From CAKZKT01 sp034434235 (GTDB lineage: Bacteria > Chloroflexota > Anaerolineae > CG2-30-64-16): a stretch of DNA of 64,000 nucleotides. The notes under the pieces were generated by a model. That model worked only from the letters and a program-made list of their open reading frames with translations, did not search any database and was not told the DNA's origin. The translations under genes were made by a program, and so were the position numbers. Shown here in pieces: positions 26,301 through 33,503 of this stretch (the first letter of the stretch is position 1; each line of letters starts with the position of its first letter). The DNA lies in assembly GCA_034434235.1 (NCBI GenBank), contig DAOTZV010000098.1:42700-106699 (forward strand), given 5' to 3'.

Positions 26301-27007
26301 ACGAAGCTGCGCACACCACCCTCGAAGTAGAAGGTCATCCAGCGCGGGCCGTTGTCCGTGCGTTCGTCCTTGAACTCGATGGTCAACCCGCGGTTGAGGA
26401 AGGCCATCTCGCGAAAGCGCTGTACCAGCGTCTCGAAGCGAAAGTCGGTTTCCTCGAAGATGGTCTTGTCGGGCAGGAAGGTGGTGCAGGTGCCGGTCGA
26501 GCCGTCCTTGACCTCGCCCACCACCATCACGTCGCTCTGCGGCACCCCCCGATGATACCGTTGGCGATAGACCTTGCCTCCCTGGCGCACCTCCACTTCC
26601 AGCCATTCGGAGAGCGCGTTGACGGCCGAGACGCCCACCCCGTGCAGGCCGCCGGAGACCTTGTACGCGCCGCTGCCGAACTTGCCGCCGGCATGGAGCT
26701 TGGTCATCACGGTCTCCAACGCGGAACGGCCGGTCTGCTTGTGGATTCCCACCGGAATGCCGCGGCCCCAGTCCTGCACCGTCACGCTGCCGTCCTTGTG
26801 GATGGTGATGGCGATGCGGTCGCAGTAACCTGCCATGGCTTCATCTATTGAATTATCCACGACCTCGTACACCATGTGGTGCAACGCCTTAACATCGGTG
26901 CCGCCGATGTACATGCCCGGCCGGCGCCGCACCGCCTCCAGCCCCTCCAACACCTGGATGTCGTCTGCGGTATAGTGATTGGGTCGTGTGTCCTGTTCAG
27001 GCGCCAT
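23381..27007 (-). CDS. gyrB: DNA gyrase subunit B precursor, interrupted by an intein
   Basis: 1208 residues, which become 643 after removal of a 565-residue intein. The N-extein (1-504) has the GHKL ATPase motifs EVVDNSIDEA (48-57), DWGRGIPV, and GLHGVGVSAVNALS, the transducer, and the TOPRIM start YIVEGDSAGGSAKQGR. The C-extein restarts with TDADVDGSHIRTLLL and ends with the gyrase-B C-terminal domain YKGLGEMNPEQLWETTMNP. GyrB provides ATPase and metal-binding parts of gyrase with GyrA, which is not in the window. ATG at 27007 has CGGAGA 5 nt upstream. The upstream membrane gene ends 90 bp before on the same strand, and AT-rich 9-bp repeats fill the gap. Expression of active gyrase depends on splicing. 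Confidence 0.96.
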   Translation of the reverse strand: MAPEQDTRPNHYTADDIQVLEGLEAVRRRPGMYIGGTDVKALHHMVYEVVDNSIDEAMAGYCDRIAITIHKDGSVTVQDWGRGIPVGIHKQTGRSALETVMTKLHAGGKFGSGAYKVSGGLHGVGVSAVNALSEWLEVEVRQGGKVYRQRYHRGVPQSDVMVVGEVKDGSTGTCTTFLPDKTIFEETDFRFETLVQRFREMAFLNRGLTIEFKDERTDNGPRWMTFYFEGGVRSFVRYLNKNRVVLHEPVYIEKEVEGNLIEAAIQYNDGFNESVFAFANTINTPDGGTHLTGLRAALTRTINDWARRQGLLKEGDASFTGEDTREGLTAIISVKLPDPQFESQTKVKLLNEKVRTQVESVVGEALMEWMEKNPRDARKIVEKCMTSSRAREAARKARDLVIRKSALESLTLPGKLADCSERDPSKCELYIVEGDSAGGSAKQGRDRRFQAILPLRGKILNVEKARLDKALANKEIQALVQALGSGIGDALDLNNLRYHRVLIMSVDGQELTFIKDPSGQVRSVRIGPFIDGLIAARENPSDYQVLCFSPQSGETRYRPIKNVIRHDHDGPLYEIETAYGRRVRVTGEHSVFVVDERGRPTLKRGDQVQVGDQIVAPLRLPQAGEAPERIDLVRAFLALGDRMDSDLVLRGPDVVAWYKSEVRRAYADNPAFVEARVTIPADVGLLLKQQRQARGLSQQEICAAVGIKQPVTYYAWERGEQRPTLSHFLRYVETLGLSADALLPQVEVGTSRLDHVWNTQYREAPRNRVREYLALRDLKADDIARLGDNVQLTPRHYSDQALPRYIPINESLMFLLGFFVAEGALSDRNGVRLAIGNRNEQIVSELAAATRAVFGLEPVLYAGKDGRAAELRIQNKVVTAFFRLLLGCDQTDAAHKHIPDLVFNVSPALQLAFLRGYFLGDGTLAVRQVSFATVSETLADQLMYLLLMHGIRASLSEHHPTGEPSGLIRGKAITTRHTAYYLTVGEREAIAYLAPVWRDHARAGEVQAWLASPRGSGGKPGGQPLVGDLIGLPVRSVRQVQATGRKVYDFSVAGDETFICGRGAICCHNTDADVDGSHIRTLLLTMFFRYMPQLIENGHLYIAQPPLYMIRKGKEVRYAYSEEERERIVQEWGGMNGLTLQRYKGLGEMNPEQLWETTMNPENRVLLQVTIEDAAAADRTFDMLMGNEVAPRKRFIQSHAKKVRNLDV
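23801..25495 (-). mobile_element. GyrB intein with HINT, XRE-like HTH and LAGLIDADG endonuclease regions
   Basis: 565 residues (505-1069 of the precursor). It begins with Ser1 (SVDGQELTF) and ends ICCHN with Thr as +1. Splicing block B is VTGEHSVFVVD, with the conserved T-x2-H. Block F is KVYDFSVAGDETF, and block G ends His-Asn. Intein residues about 183-232 are an XRE-type helix-turn-helix (QARGLSQQEICAAVGI). LAGLIDADG-like motifs occur at FLLGFFVAEGAL (310-321) and FLRGYFLGDGTL (409-420), with acidic residues E318 and D417 available for catalysis. It sits immediately before the TDADVDG metal motif of TOPRIM. It is probably splicing-competent and possibly homing-active. Confidence 0.93.
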
Positions 27008-27025
27008 ACTGTCTCCGAGAATCAG

Positions 27026-27085
27026 GAAATCGGTAAATCGGTAAATTGGTAAATCGGTAAATTGGTAAGTTGGTAAGTCGGCGGG
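27026..27085. repeat. AT-rich 8-9 bp tandem microrepeat (GGTAAATC/T) upstream of gyrB
   Basis: About six imperfect copies of GGTAAATCG / GGTAAATTG / GGTAAGTTG in a row between the membrane-protein stop and the gyrB ribosome-binding site. The base composition is very unlike the surrounding GC-rich DNA. Confidence 0.85.
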
Positions 27086-27096
27086 TCGGATCAGGG

Positions 27097-28203
27097 TTAT
27101 TCTTTGTGCATGGGTTGCTGATTGTCGGCCGCGGCCCCGGTTTGAGCCGCCGGCCAGCGTCGACGCAACTCGCTGTAATAGGCAAACACCGCCAATAGCA
27201 TGGCCGTGCCCAGATACGCGTTGCCGACCAGGGCCACCACCGCGCCGGCCGTGTTCTGGCCGATGATGCCCCAAACCGCCCGAAAACCGATCATCAGCAG
27301 GTTGATCAGCGCGATCAGGCCGGCGGTGGCCAACACGCGGCCGCGCACCAGCACCGCGGCCTGCAACATGCTCCGCCATACCGGCTGCCGCTCGCACAGC
27401 AAACCCTCGCTGGTGAAATAGAGCGACAACAGCATCCAGAGCATGATCCACAACGTGACGCCGCCGACGATGGCGAACAGCGCACCGGCCAGCGCACTGC
27501 CGGAGAGCAACAGGAGTACGAGGGTGGCACCGAGCGGCAGGCGCAACATGAACAACAGGATGCCGAGGAAAAGGCAGAAGCCCATCAGTTGCAGCCATTG
27601 CGCCACAAACGGCCCCCGACAATCCTCCGCCGCTTCTCCGGCGGTTGACGGTCCGGCCGCGACCGCGGCCGCCGCCCACCGCAGCCAGAAGACCGCGATG
27701 GCCTGCGCGGCCACCCACAAGGCCGCGACGATCAACAGCACGGCCCACAAGCTGCGCACCTCGATCGCTGCAGGTTGCCACCCCGCCGGCCCGATCGCCG
27801 GCAAAGTCGGCACCAGGCCGATCGGCGCGAGGATCAGCTCGCTGATGAAGGTGAAGCGAGTGATCTGTCCGACCGCTATGGCGCTGGGCGGCCCCAACCA
27901 GCTTCCGGCCAGCGTATCGAGCAGATTGATCTGGCCGGCCAAAGCGGTCACACCCTCGCGCATTGCCCTGAGCATATCGGCCATCAGCTCGAGCTGGCGG
28001 GGAGAATAGGTGGCCCGCACCAACATCTCCCAGCCCTGCAGAAAACGTCGCATCAGCTCGGCAACCGAAAGCTTCGGCGCCAGCCAGAGCAGCAGATCGA
28101 GGGCCAGCGGAACGAGCCACAGCCACGGCCGACGGGCCGCCTGCGACAGTCCGGTCGTCAGAGCGTCAATGATGCCGGTATGCGTTGTGTGGTCTGTTTT
28201 CAC
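27097..28203 (-). CDS. Multi-spanning membrane protein of unknown function
   Basis: 368 residues with about six hydrophobic segments: PWLWLVPLALDLLLWLAP (26-43), then a periplasmic-like helical stretch, SLWAVLLIVAALWVAAQAIAVFW, FCLFLGILLFMLRLPLGATLVLLLL, ALFAIVGGVTLWIMLWMLLSLYF, GLIALINLLMIGFRAVWGII and GTAMLLAVFAYYSEL. No family was recognised. The layout resembles the glycerophosphoryl-diester-phosphodiesterase/DUF-type membrane domains of Chloroflexota, but I do not assign one. The start is a GTG at 28203, seven bases after an extended -10, so translation may be leaderless. It reads into gyrB. Confidence 0.75.
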   Translation of the reverse strand: MKTDHTTHTGIIDALTTGLSQAARRPWLWLVPLALDLLLWLAPKLSVAELMRRFLQGWEMLVRATYSPRQLELMADMLRAMREGVTALAGQINLLDTLAGSWLGPPSAIAVGQITRFTFISELILAPIGLVPTLPAIGPAGWQPAAIEVRSLWAVLLIVAALWVAAQAIAVFWLRWAAAAVAAGPSTAGEAAEDCRGPFVAQWLQLMGFCLFLGILLFMLRLPLGATLVLLLLSGSALAGALFAIVGGVTLWIMLWMLLSLYFTSEGLLCERQPVWRSMLQAAVLVRGRVLATAGLIALINLLMIGFRAVWGIIGQNTAGAVVALVGNAYLGTAMLLAVFAYYSELRRRWPAAQTGAAADNQQPMHKE

Positions 28204-28209
28204 TCTTTT

Positions 28210-28218
28210 ATTTTACCA
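28210..28218 (-). promoter_or_regulatory. Extended -10 promoter of the membrane protein-gyrB unit
   Basis: On the minus strand TGGTAAAAT (TG-n-TAAAAT), ending at 28210. The predicted start point coincides with the GTG at 28203, suggesting a leaderless message. No clear -35 is seen. Confidence 0.5.
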
Positions 28219-28273
28219 TAAATCCGATAATTCGCGAAAAAGATCACCCGTTATCGTTCACTTATCGCCTCGG

Positions 28274-28302
28274 TTGACGCGCCCGCGCCGATCCGCTACA
28301 AT
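28274..28302 (+). promoter_or_regulatory. Promoter of the SAM hydrolase gene
   Basis: TTGACG (28274-28279) and TACAAT (28297-28302) with a 17-nt spacer. The expected start at about 28309-28310 falls on the GTG initiation codon. Confidence 0.75.
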
Positions 28303-28309
28303 AAGCACC

Positions 28310-29086
28310 GTGACTGCTATCATCACCCTGACCACCGATTTCGGCCTGCGCGACGGCTATGTCGGCGCCATGAAGGGCGTGATCCTCAGCATCGCGGCCG
28401 ACGCCCGCATCGTGGACCTGACGCACGACATCGAGCCGCAGAACATCCGCCAGGCGCTCTTCGTGCTGGCGCAGGCGACGCCGTATTTCCCCGCCGGCAC
28501 GATCCATGTGGCCGTGGTCGACCCGGGGGTCGGCACCGACCGTCGGCCGCTGCTGGTGACCACGCCGCGGGCGTGCTACGTCGGCCCGGATAACGGCATC
28601 TTCAGCGCGGCGCTGAGCGAAGAGGGGGCCCAGGCGTGGGAGCTCGATCGGCCCGCGTATTGGCTCCCCCGGCTCAGCCGGACATTCCACGGCCGCGACC
28701 TGTTCGCGCCGGTTGCCGCGCACCTGGCCCGCGGGATTCCGCCGGAACAACTGGGACATCCCATCGCCGATCCCGTCCGCCTGGCCTGGCCCCAACCGGT
28801 GCGCCACGCCGACGGCCATCTGAGCGGAGAGATCATCTACGTGGATCGCTTCGGCAACCTGATCAGCAACATTCCGGCGGCATGGCTCGCAGGCCACCGC
28901 TGGCGCGGGCACATCGCCGGCCATGCCGCGCCGATCGTTGCCGCCTACGGCGAAGGGGCCGTCGCCGCGTTGATCGGCCTGATCGGCAGCAACGACACGG
29001 TGGAAATCGCCGTGCGCAACGGGAACGCCGCACGGCATCTCGGCGTCGGAATAGGGGAAACGCTCGATCTCTGGCCGATTTCATAG
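28310..29086 (+). CDS. SAM hydroxide adenosyltransferase / DUF62 family
   Basis: 258 residues. ITLTTDFGLRDGYVGAMKGVILSI is the N-terminal SAM-binding motif of the fluorinase/DUF62 family, HVAVVDPGVGTDRRPLLV follows, and the RTFHGRDLFAPVAAHLA segment carries the His of the Asp-Arg-His set that in the non-halogenating members activates water. The C-terminal beta-barrel contains YVDRFGNLISNI. The enzyme hydrolyses SAM to adenosine and methionine; the loop typical of fluorinases is absent. GTG at 28310 was chosen because the conserved N-terminus starts at once (MTAIITLTTDFG). It precedes murA by 70 bp. Confidence 0.9.
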   Translation: MTAIITLTTDFGLRDGYVGAMKGVILSIAADARIVDLTHDIEPQNIRQALFVLAQATPYFPAGTIHVAVVDPGVGTDRRPLLVTTPRACYVGPDNGIFSAALSEEGAQAWELDRPAYWLPRLSRTFHGRDLFAPVAAHLARGIPPEQLGHPIADPVRLAWPQPVRHADGHLSGEIIYVDRFGNLISNIPAAWLAGHRWRGHIAGHAAPIVAAYGEGAVAALIGLIGSNDTVEIAVRNGNAARHLGVGIGETLDLWPIS

Positions 29087-29156
29087 CGTTGTTGATCACC
29101 CATTGCATCGAATTGCGAAATAAAACTCGCGTTACGCAATCCCAGGAGACATTTCA

Positions 29157-30440
29157 ATGGAGAAATTCGTCATAGAAGGCAAACACCCCTTGAGCGGCGA
29201 CGTTACGCCGGCCGGCAACAAGAACGCGGCGTTGCCGCTCCTGGCCGCCACGCTGTTGACCGACGGCGAAGTGACGCTGCACAACGTGCCCCGCATCGGC
29301 GATGTAGGCACGATGCTGCAATTGCTCGCCGGGCTGGGGGTCGCGATCCGCGATGAGGGGAGCACGTTGCACCTTTGCGCGAAGGATGCCCGCTTTGCCG
29401 TCCCCCGGCCCGAGCTCTTCCAGATGGTGCGCGGGGGGATGCTCCTGGCCGGGCCGATGTTGAGCCGCTTCGGCCAGGCGATCCTGCCGTTGCCGGGCGG
29501 CGATCGCATCGGCCGGCGCCGCGTGGACACGCACCTGTTGGCCCTGGAGGCGCTGGGCGCGCAGATCGAGTTCGATCACTACGACTTCACGATGCGTTCG
29601 ACCGGGCTGCGCGGGGCCGACATCCTCCTGGACGAGGCCAGCGTCACCGCCACCGAAAACGCCGTGATGGCCGCGGTGCTGGCGCGCGGGACGACGATCA
29701 TCCGCAACGCCGCGTGTGAGCCGCACGTGCAAGACCTGTGCTCCATGTTGAACTGTCTGGGCGCCAAGATCTCCGGCATCGGCAGCAACACCCTGATCAT
29801 CGAGGGGACCGATCATCTGGCCGCGGGCGAGTTCACCATCTCGCCCGACTATCTGGAGGTGGGGAGCTGGCTGGGGTTGGGGGCCGTGACGCGCGGGGAG
29901 ATCCGCATCCACGGCGTGGTGCCCGACCATATGCGGATGATCAACTTCGTCTTCGGCGAGCGCCTGGGGGTGCGGATGCGCATGGAAGGGGATACCCTGA
30001 TCGTGGCCGACGAGCAGGACCTGCGCATCCGCGAGGATGTCGGCGGCGCGGTGCCGAAGATAGATGACGCGCCGTGGCCCCAGTTTCCCGCCGATCTGAT
30101 GAGCATCGCGTTGGTGGTCGCCACGCAAGCCAGGGGCACCGTCCTCATCCACGAGAAGATGTTCGAGAGCCGCCTCTACTTCGTGGACAAGCTGATCGGC
30201 ATGGGCGCGAAGATCATCCTGTGCGATCCCCACCGCGCGGTGGTCGTCGGCCCGGCCGAACTACACGGCCAGGAGCTGAGCAGCCCGGACATTCGGGCCG
30301 GCATGGCCCTGCTGATCGCCGCGCTGGCCGCCGAAGGGATCAGCACCATCGCCAACGTCGGCCAGATAGACCGCGGCTATCAGCAGATAGACCAGAAGCT
30401 CCGCTCGCTCGGCGCGCATATCGAGCGGATCCGGTCGTGA
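29157..30440 (+). CDS. murA: UDP-N-acetylglucosamine 1-carboxyvinyltransferase with Asp at the active-site Cys position
   Basis: 427 residues. It catalyses the first committed step of peptidoglycan synthesis, adding enolpyruvate from PEP to UDP-GlcNAc. GNKNAAL (20-26, Lys22), the LPLPGGDRIGRRRVD loop and DYLEVGSWLGLGAV are diagnostic. The loop residue equivalent to E. coli Cys115 is Asp116. Known Cys-to-Asp MurA enzymes (Mycobacterium tuberculosis, Chlamydia) stay active and are not alkylated by fosfomycin, so natural resistance is expected. A good AGGAG sits before the ATG. Its 3' end faces the membrane protein gene on the minus strand, 28 bp away. The gene shows the organism makes at least some murein precursor. 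Confidence 0.95.
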   Translation: MEKFVIEGKHPLSGDVTPAGNKNAALPLLAATLLTDGEVTLHNVPRIGDVGTMLQLLAGLGVAIRDEGSTLHLCAKDARFAVPRPELFQMVRGGMLLAGPMLSRFGQAILPLPGGDRIGRRRVDTHLLALEALGAQIEFDHYDFTMRSTGLRGADILLDEASVTATENAVMAAVLARGTTIIRNAACEPHVQDLCSMLNCLGAKISGIGSNTLIIEGTDHLAAGEFTISPDYLEVGSWLGLGAVTRGEIRIHGVVPDHMRMINFVFGERLGVRMRMEGDTLIVADEQDLRIREDVGGAVPKIDDAPWPQFPADLMSIALVVATQARGTVLIHEKMFESRLYFVDKLIGMGAKIILCDPHRAVVVGPAELHGQELSSPDIRAGMALLIAALAAEGISTIANVGQIDRGYQQIDQKLRSLGAHIERIRS

Positions 30441-30468
30441 TCCGCGCCACCAGCGACGAGGAGAGGCG

Positions 30469-31956
30469 TTAGCGCTTCTCCTTGCTGCTGGGGGGCGCGA
30501 ACAGGGTGATCAGCCGGTCGAACTGTTCGTAGATGAAGTTTTGGCGGAAGCCGGCGAGCACCGCCACCAGATAGGGCACCAGTCGCGCGCCGGCGTTCTC
30601 GTCGGCCGGCTTGACCTGCAAGAGCAGAAAGCCGCCCGTCAACAGCAAGAAGACGATCCCGCCCAGCACCATCCCCATGATCGGCTGCACCAGATACCAC
30701 ATCAGATAGTGCCGATCGAAGTCCTGCTGATCCGAGATGTGCCACCAGAGGGCATACAGCGCGCCGATGATCCCGCCGATCCCGCCCCACATCAGCGTGT
30801 TCCAGAACGGGAAGACGTCCTTGATGGTGGCGCCCAGGATGTTGCCGGGGCCGGTGAAGGCCCAGCTCAACGGCGCCGCAAAGACCAGGCCGAGCAGGAA
30901 GAGGATCAGCCACCCCATCTCGTAGCCTAGAATGCGCGGGCCGTAGTGGCTCGCCTGAACCCGGCTCTCCTTCATGCGCGTCATCATCACCCGCACCTGG
31001 GCCAGGCGCGCCTCCGCGGCCACGTAGTTCTCGGGCGTTTCGATGAGGATCTGCCGCGCCTCCTGGAGCATGGTCAACATGCGCTCGGTGTTGGCCGGCG
31101 GGCTGCTGAACTCGGCGGCCACCTGCTTGTACAGGTCGTCTATCTGCTTGTGGATGGCCTTTTGCCAGCCGGCCTCCAGCACGTTGTTCAGCCGGTTGAT
31201 CACGATCGTCCGTTGGTCGCCGGTGTAGGTTTGGGCGGCCGGAAGCTGTATCCCGGCGGTCGAGACGCCCGGCCCGGGCGGCATCACTTCGCGCAGCTCG
31301 GGCCGCGGGGCCATCACGATGGGCGCTTCCCCCTCGCCGGTCGGGATCAGTTCGCCGGCCGGGCCCACCCCCACGGCCGGCCCGGTCGGCGCGGGCGCGG
31401 CGGCCGGCGCAGAGGGGGTGCTCGTATCTATGATCACCGCGCCGATGCGGACGGGCGGCTGGGCCGCGGGCGCCGCGCCGACCGGGGGCGTGGTCGCGCC
31501 CGGGGTGGCCGGCGCGGCAGAGGGCGCGGCGGCCGGCGTCGTCGCCGTGCCCGCGGCCGGCGTAGCTGCGGGAGGAGGCGTCGGTGCGGCGGTCGGAGCA
31601 GGCGCGGCCGGCGTCACGGCCGGCTCGCCGGCGGCCGCGGTCGTTCCGGGAGCAGGCGCGGTGGCCGGCGTCACGGCCGGTTCGGCCACCGGCATGGGCA
31701 CGTCAATGGCCTCTTCGTCGGAAGCCGGCCCTTCTTCGGCCGCGGCCACGGCTTCCCGCGCGCCGATCCGCACGCGGCCCACCGGCGGCGCGCCCGCGCG
31801 CACCTCGCGCTCGAGCATGGCGGCCAGCTCGGGGTCGATCTCGGTCGTGCTTTCCGATGCGGCCGGCGCGGGCGGCTGGCTGCTGTCGAACAACGCGTCG
31901 AGGCCCCGCCCGCGCGGCGGGCCCGAGGGGGTCGGGTTATTGGCTGCTGTAGTCAT
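30469..31956 (-). CDS. Membrane protein with ParB-like N-terminal peptide, Pro/Ala-rich linker and C-terminal membrane domain
   Basis: 495 residues, no family recognised. Residues 15-23 read RGRGLDALF, very like the GLGRGLDAL peptide at the N-terminus of ParB/Spo0J, which in ParB contacts and stimulates ParA. There is no ParB HTH or CTPase domain. Residues 90-240 are a low-complexity Ala/Pro/Thr linker. About 245-335 is helical and charged (NNVLEAGWQKAIHKQIDDLY). Hydrophobic spans lie at 347-367, 389-406 and 424-446, then a basic tail. Its start lies inside the end of the parA gene (20-bp overlap), so the two are co-translated. I infer a membrane-anchored ParA partner; the N-terminal match could be a relic or coincidence. 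Confidence 0.75.
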   Translation of the reverse strand: MTTAANNPTPSGPPRGRGLDALFDSSQPPAPAASESTTEIDPELAAMLEREVRAGAPPVGRVRIGAREAVAAAEEGPASDEEAIDVPMPVAEPAVTPATAPAPGTTAAAGEPAVTPAAPAPTAAPTPPPAATPAAGTATTPAAAPSAAPATPGATTPPVGAAPAAQPPVRIGAVIIDTSTPSAPAAAPAPTGPAVGVGPAGELIPTGEGEAPIVMAPRPELREVMPPGPGVSTAGIQLPAAQTYTGDQRTIVINRLNNVLEAGWQKAIHKQIDDLYKQVAAEFSSPPANTERMLTMLQEARQILIETPENYVAAEARLAQVRVMMTRMKESRVQASHYGPRILGYEMGWLILFLLGLVFAAPLSWAFTGPGNILGATIKDVFPFWNTLMWGGIGGIIGALYALWWHISDQQDFDRHYLMWYLVQPIMGMVLGGIVFLLLTGGFLLLQVKPADENAGARLVPYLVAVLAGFRQNFIYEQFDRLITLFAPPSSKEKR

Positions 31957-32710
31957 GGATGATCACCTCCGCAAGCGCACGGTACGTTGCGGCGCCTTCG
32001 TGCTCCGGTGCATACTCGATCATCGTACGCCCTAGCGCCGACGCCTCCGCGAACCGGATGCTCTTCTTGACGTAAAAATCGAACACGCGCTCGCCGAACA
32101 GCAAACGGGCCTGCGCCAACACTTCTTCAGCGTGGCGGGTGCCGGTTTGATACATCGTGGCCAGGATGCCGATCACGATCAGGTTGGGGTTCAATTTGAC
32201 CTGAACACGACGCACGGTGCGAAACAGAGAGGTCAACGCGCGCAGGGCGAAATATTCGCATTGCATCGGGATCAGGACGCCGTCGGCCGCGGTCAACGCG
32301 TTGATCGTCAACAGCCCCAGGTTCGGTCCGCAGTCGATCAGGATGAAATCATAGCGCGGGGCAACGGCCGCCAACAGCTCCTTCAGGATGAACTCCCGGC
32401 CCAGCGCACTGATCAACTCGATCTCGGCGGCCGCCAGGTCGATGCTCGCCGGCAAGAGGTCAATGCGGGGTCGCACGTCCTGGATCAGCGGCAGGCCGTC
32501 CCTGGATTCGGGTTCGACCAACACGTTGTAAATCGTGCGCGGCAGGGTGTCGGCCTGAATGCCGAAGCCGTACGAGAGGGAAGCCTGCGGATCCAGATCT
32601 ACCGCCAGGACGTGGCGTTCGCGCTCGGCCAGGGCCGCGGCCAGGTTGATAGCCGTCGTGGTCTTGCCGACGCCACCCTTCTGATTGACGATCGCGATGA
32701 TATGGCCCAT
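31937..32710 (-). CDS. parA: ParA/Soj family P-loop ATPase
   Basis: 257 residues. Deviant Walker A KGGVGKTTT (11-19) with the signature Lys, Walker A' AVDLDPQASLSYGFG, Walker B FILIDCGPNLGLLTINAL and MQCEYFALRALTSLFRTV match chromosomal ParA/Soj. It is a short form without an N-terminal HTH. Such ATPases dimerise on ATP, bind DNA and move cargo. The partner is normally ParB, but here the overlapping gene encodes a membrane protein with a ParB-like ParA-contact motif. An exact parS lies 11 kb away, so this could be the chromosomal Soj or a dedicated cargo ParA. ATG at 32710 is chosen for the family start; a longer form to 32761 lacks support. Confidence 0.93.
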   Translation of the reverse strand: MGHIIAIVNQKGGVGKTTTAINLAAALAERERHVLAVDLDPQASLSYGFGIQADTLPRTIYNVLVEPESRDGLPLIQDVRPRIDLLPASIDLAAAEIELISALGREFILKELLAAVAPRYDFILIDCGPNLGLLTINALTAADGVLIPMQCEYFALRALTSLFRTVRRVQVKLNPNLIVIGILATMYQTGTRHAEEVLAQARLLFGERVFDFYVKKSIRFAEASALGRTMIEYAPEHEGAATYRALAEVIIHDYSSQ

Positions 32711-32807
32711 GTCGTTCCATCCGTCAGTATCACGCGGAGCTGATCTCCGCCAACCGTTCACCCTCTCAGCGCGAATGCGGCAAGAGCCGACATTGGAGAT
32801 CGGCCAG

Positions 32808-32816
32808 ATTATAGCA
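32808..32816 (-). promoter_or_regulatory. Extended -10 promoter of the parA operon
   Basis: TGCTATAAT on the minus strand (TG-n-TATAAT), with the start near 32801. The 90-nt leader contains a GCGGAG/CTCCGC hairpin before the ATG at 32710. Confidence 0.65.
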
Positions 32817-32855
32817 TATTTTGTCCAAATGCGAAACGCGATGAGCGAGGATAGC

Positions 32856-32870
32856 GACTCAGTAGATCAC
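32856..32870. repeat. Single copy of the GACTCAGTAGATYAC end motif
   Basis: GACTCAGTAGATCAC differs at one base from the left end of the inverted-repeat element at 47526-47626. No second arm is found nearby. It is 16 bp from an R2 hairpin. Confidence 0.7.
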
Positions 32871-32885
32871 GGAACATGCCCGAAT

Positions 32886-32915
32886 GTGCCTGGCACTTTC
32901 GAAGGTGCCGGGCAC
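32886..32915. repeat. R2-family hairpin after ubiX
   Basis: GTGCCTGGCAC (32886-32896) and GTGCCGGGCAC (32905-32915) pair with one mismatch position, and each arm is itself palindromic. It lies 10 bp beyond the ubiX stop and may end the operon transcript. Confidence 0.85.
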
Positions 32916-32924
32916 GTGGATGTC

Positions 32925-33503
32925 TTATTCCTGGGTGGGCCGCGCGCCGGCCCACCGATAGTAGAGCTCGTTGTCAAGGCCCAGGCGCGCCAACATGCGG
33001 CCTACGGTGCCCGTGATGATGTCGTCAAGGGTTTGCGGCCGACCGTAGAAGGCCGGCACCGGCGGGAAGATCACGCAGCCGATGCGCGCGGCCTGGAGCA
33101 TCAGCTCCAGATGGCCGAGGTGCAGGGGGGTTTCGCGCACCATCAGCAACACCGGCCGGCCTTCTTTGAGCTGCACGTCGGCCGCGCGGGAAAGCAGGTC
33201 GTCCGTGTAGGAATGGGCGATCGCCGAGAGGCTCTTGATGCTGCACGGCGCCACGATCATGCCGGCCGTGACGAACGAGCCGCTGGCGATGGCCGCGCCG
33301 ATATCGGATGGCCGATAGACCACATCGGCCAGCGCTTCCACCGCGCGCGGGGTCCAATCGGTCTCCTGGGCGATGGTGATCCGGGCGGCCTGGGTGAGCA
33401 CCAGATGCGTCTCCACGTCGCCCAGCGCGCGCAACGCCTGCAACAGGCGGATGCCGTAGATCTGGCCCGATGCGCCCGACATGCCCACGATCAAGCGCTT
33501 CAT
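32925..33503 (-). CDS. ubiX: UbiX-type flavin prenyltransferase
   Basis: 192 residues. MKRLIVGMSGASGQIYGIRLL is the FMN-binding start, with APCSIKSLSAIAHSYTDDLLSRAADVQLKEGRPVLLMVRETPLH the UbiX/Pad1 signature. It prenylates FMN to make the cofactor for UbiD-type decarboxylases; no ubiD is in the window. The ATG overlaps the menG stop (ATGA, 33500-33503). In a menaquinone organism it probably serves a UbiD-family decarboxylase in quinone or aromatic metabolism encoded elsewhere. The acidic/aromatic tail NELYYRWAG is typical. Confidence 0.92.
   Translation of the reverse strand: MKRLIVGMSGASGQIYGIRLLQALRALGDVETHLVLTQAARITIAQETDWTPRAVEALADVVYRPSDIGAAIASGSFVTAGMIVAPCSIKSLSAIAHSYTDDLLSRAADVQLKEGRPVLLMVRETPLHLGHLELMLQAARIGCVIFPPVPAFYGRPQTLDDIITGTVGRMLARLGLDNELYYRWAGARPTQE

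Noticed and set aside
27008..28126. gyrB starting far upstream with a longer N-terminus
   Set aside because: The conserved GyrB start and a ribosome-binding site are at 27007; the upstream extension overlaps the membrane protein gene in another frame.
30469..31956. Calling the 495-residue protein ParB
   Set aside because: Only the N-terminal peptide is ParB-like. There is no ParB CTPase or HTH domain and the C-terminus is membrane-spanning.
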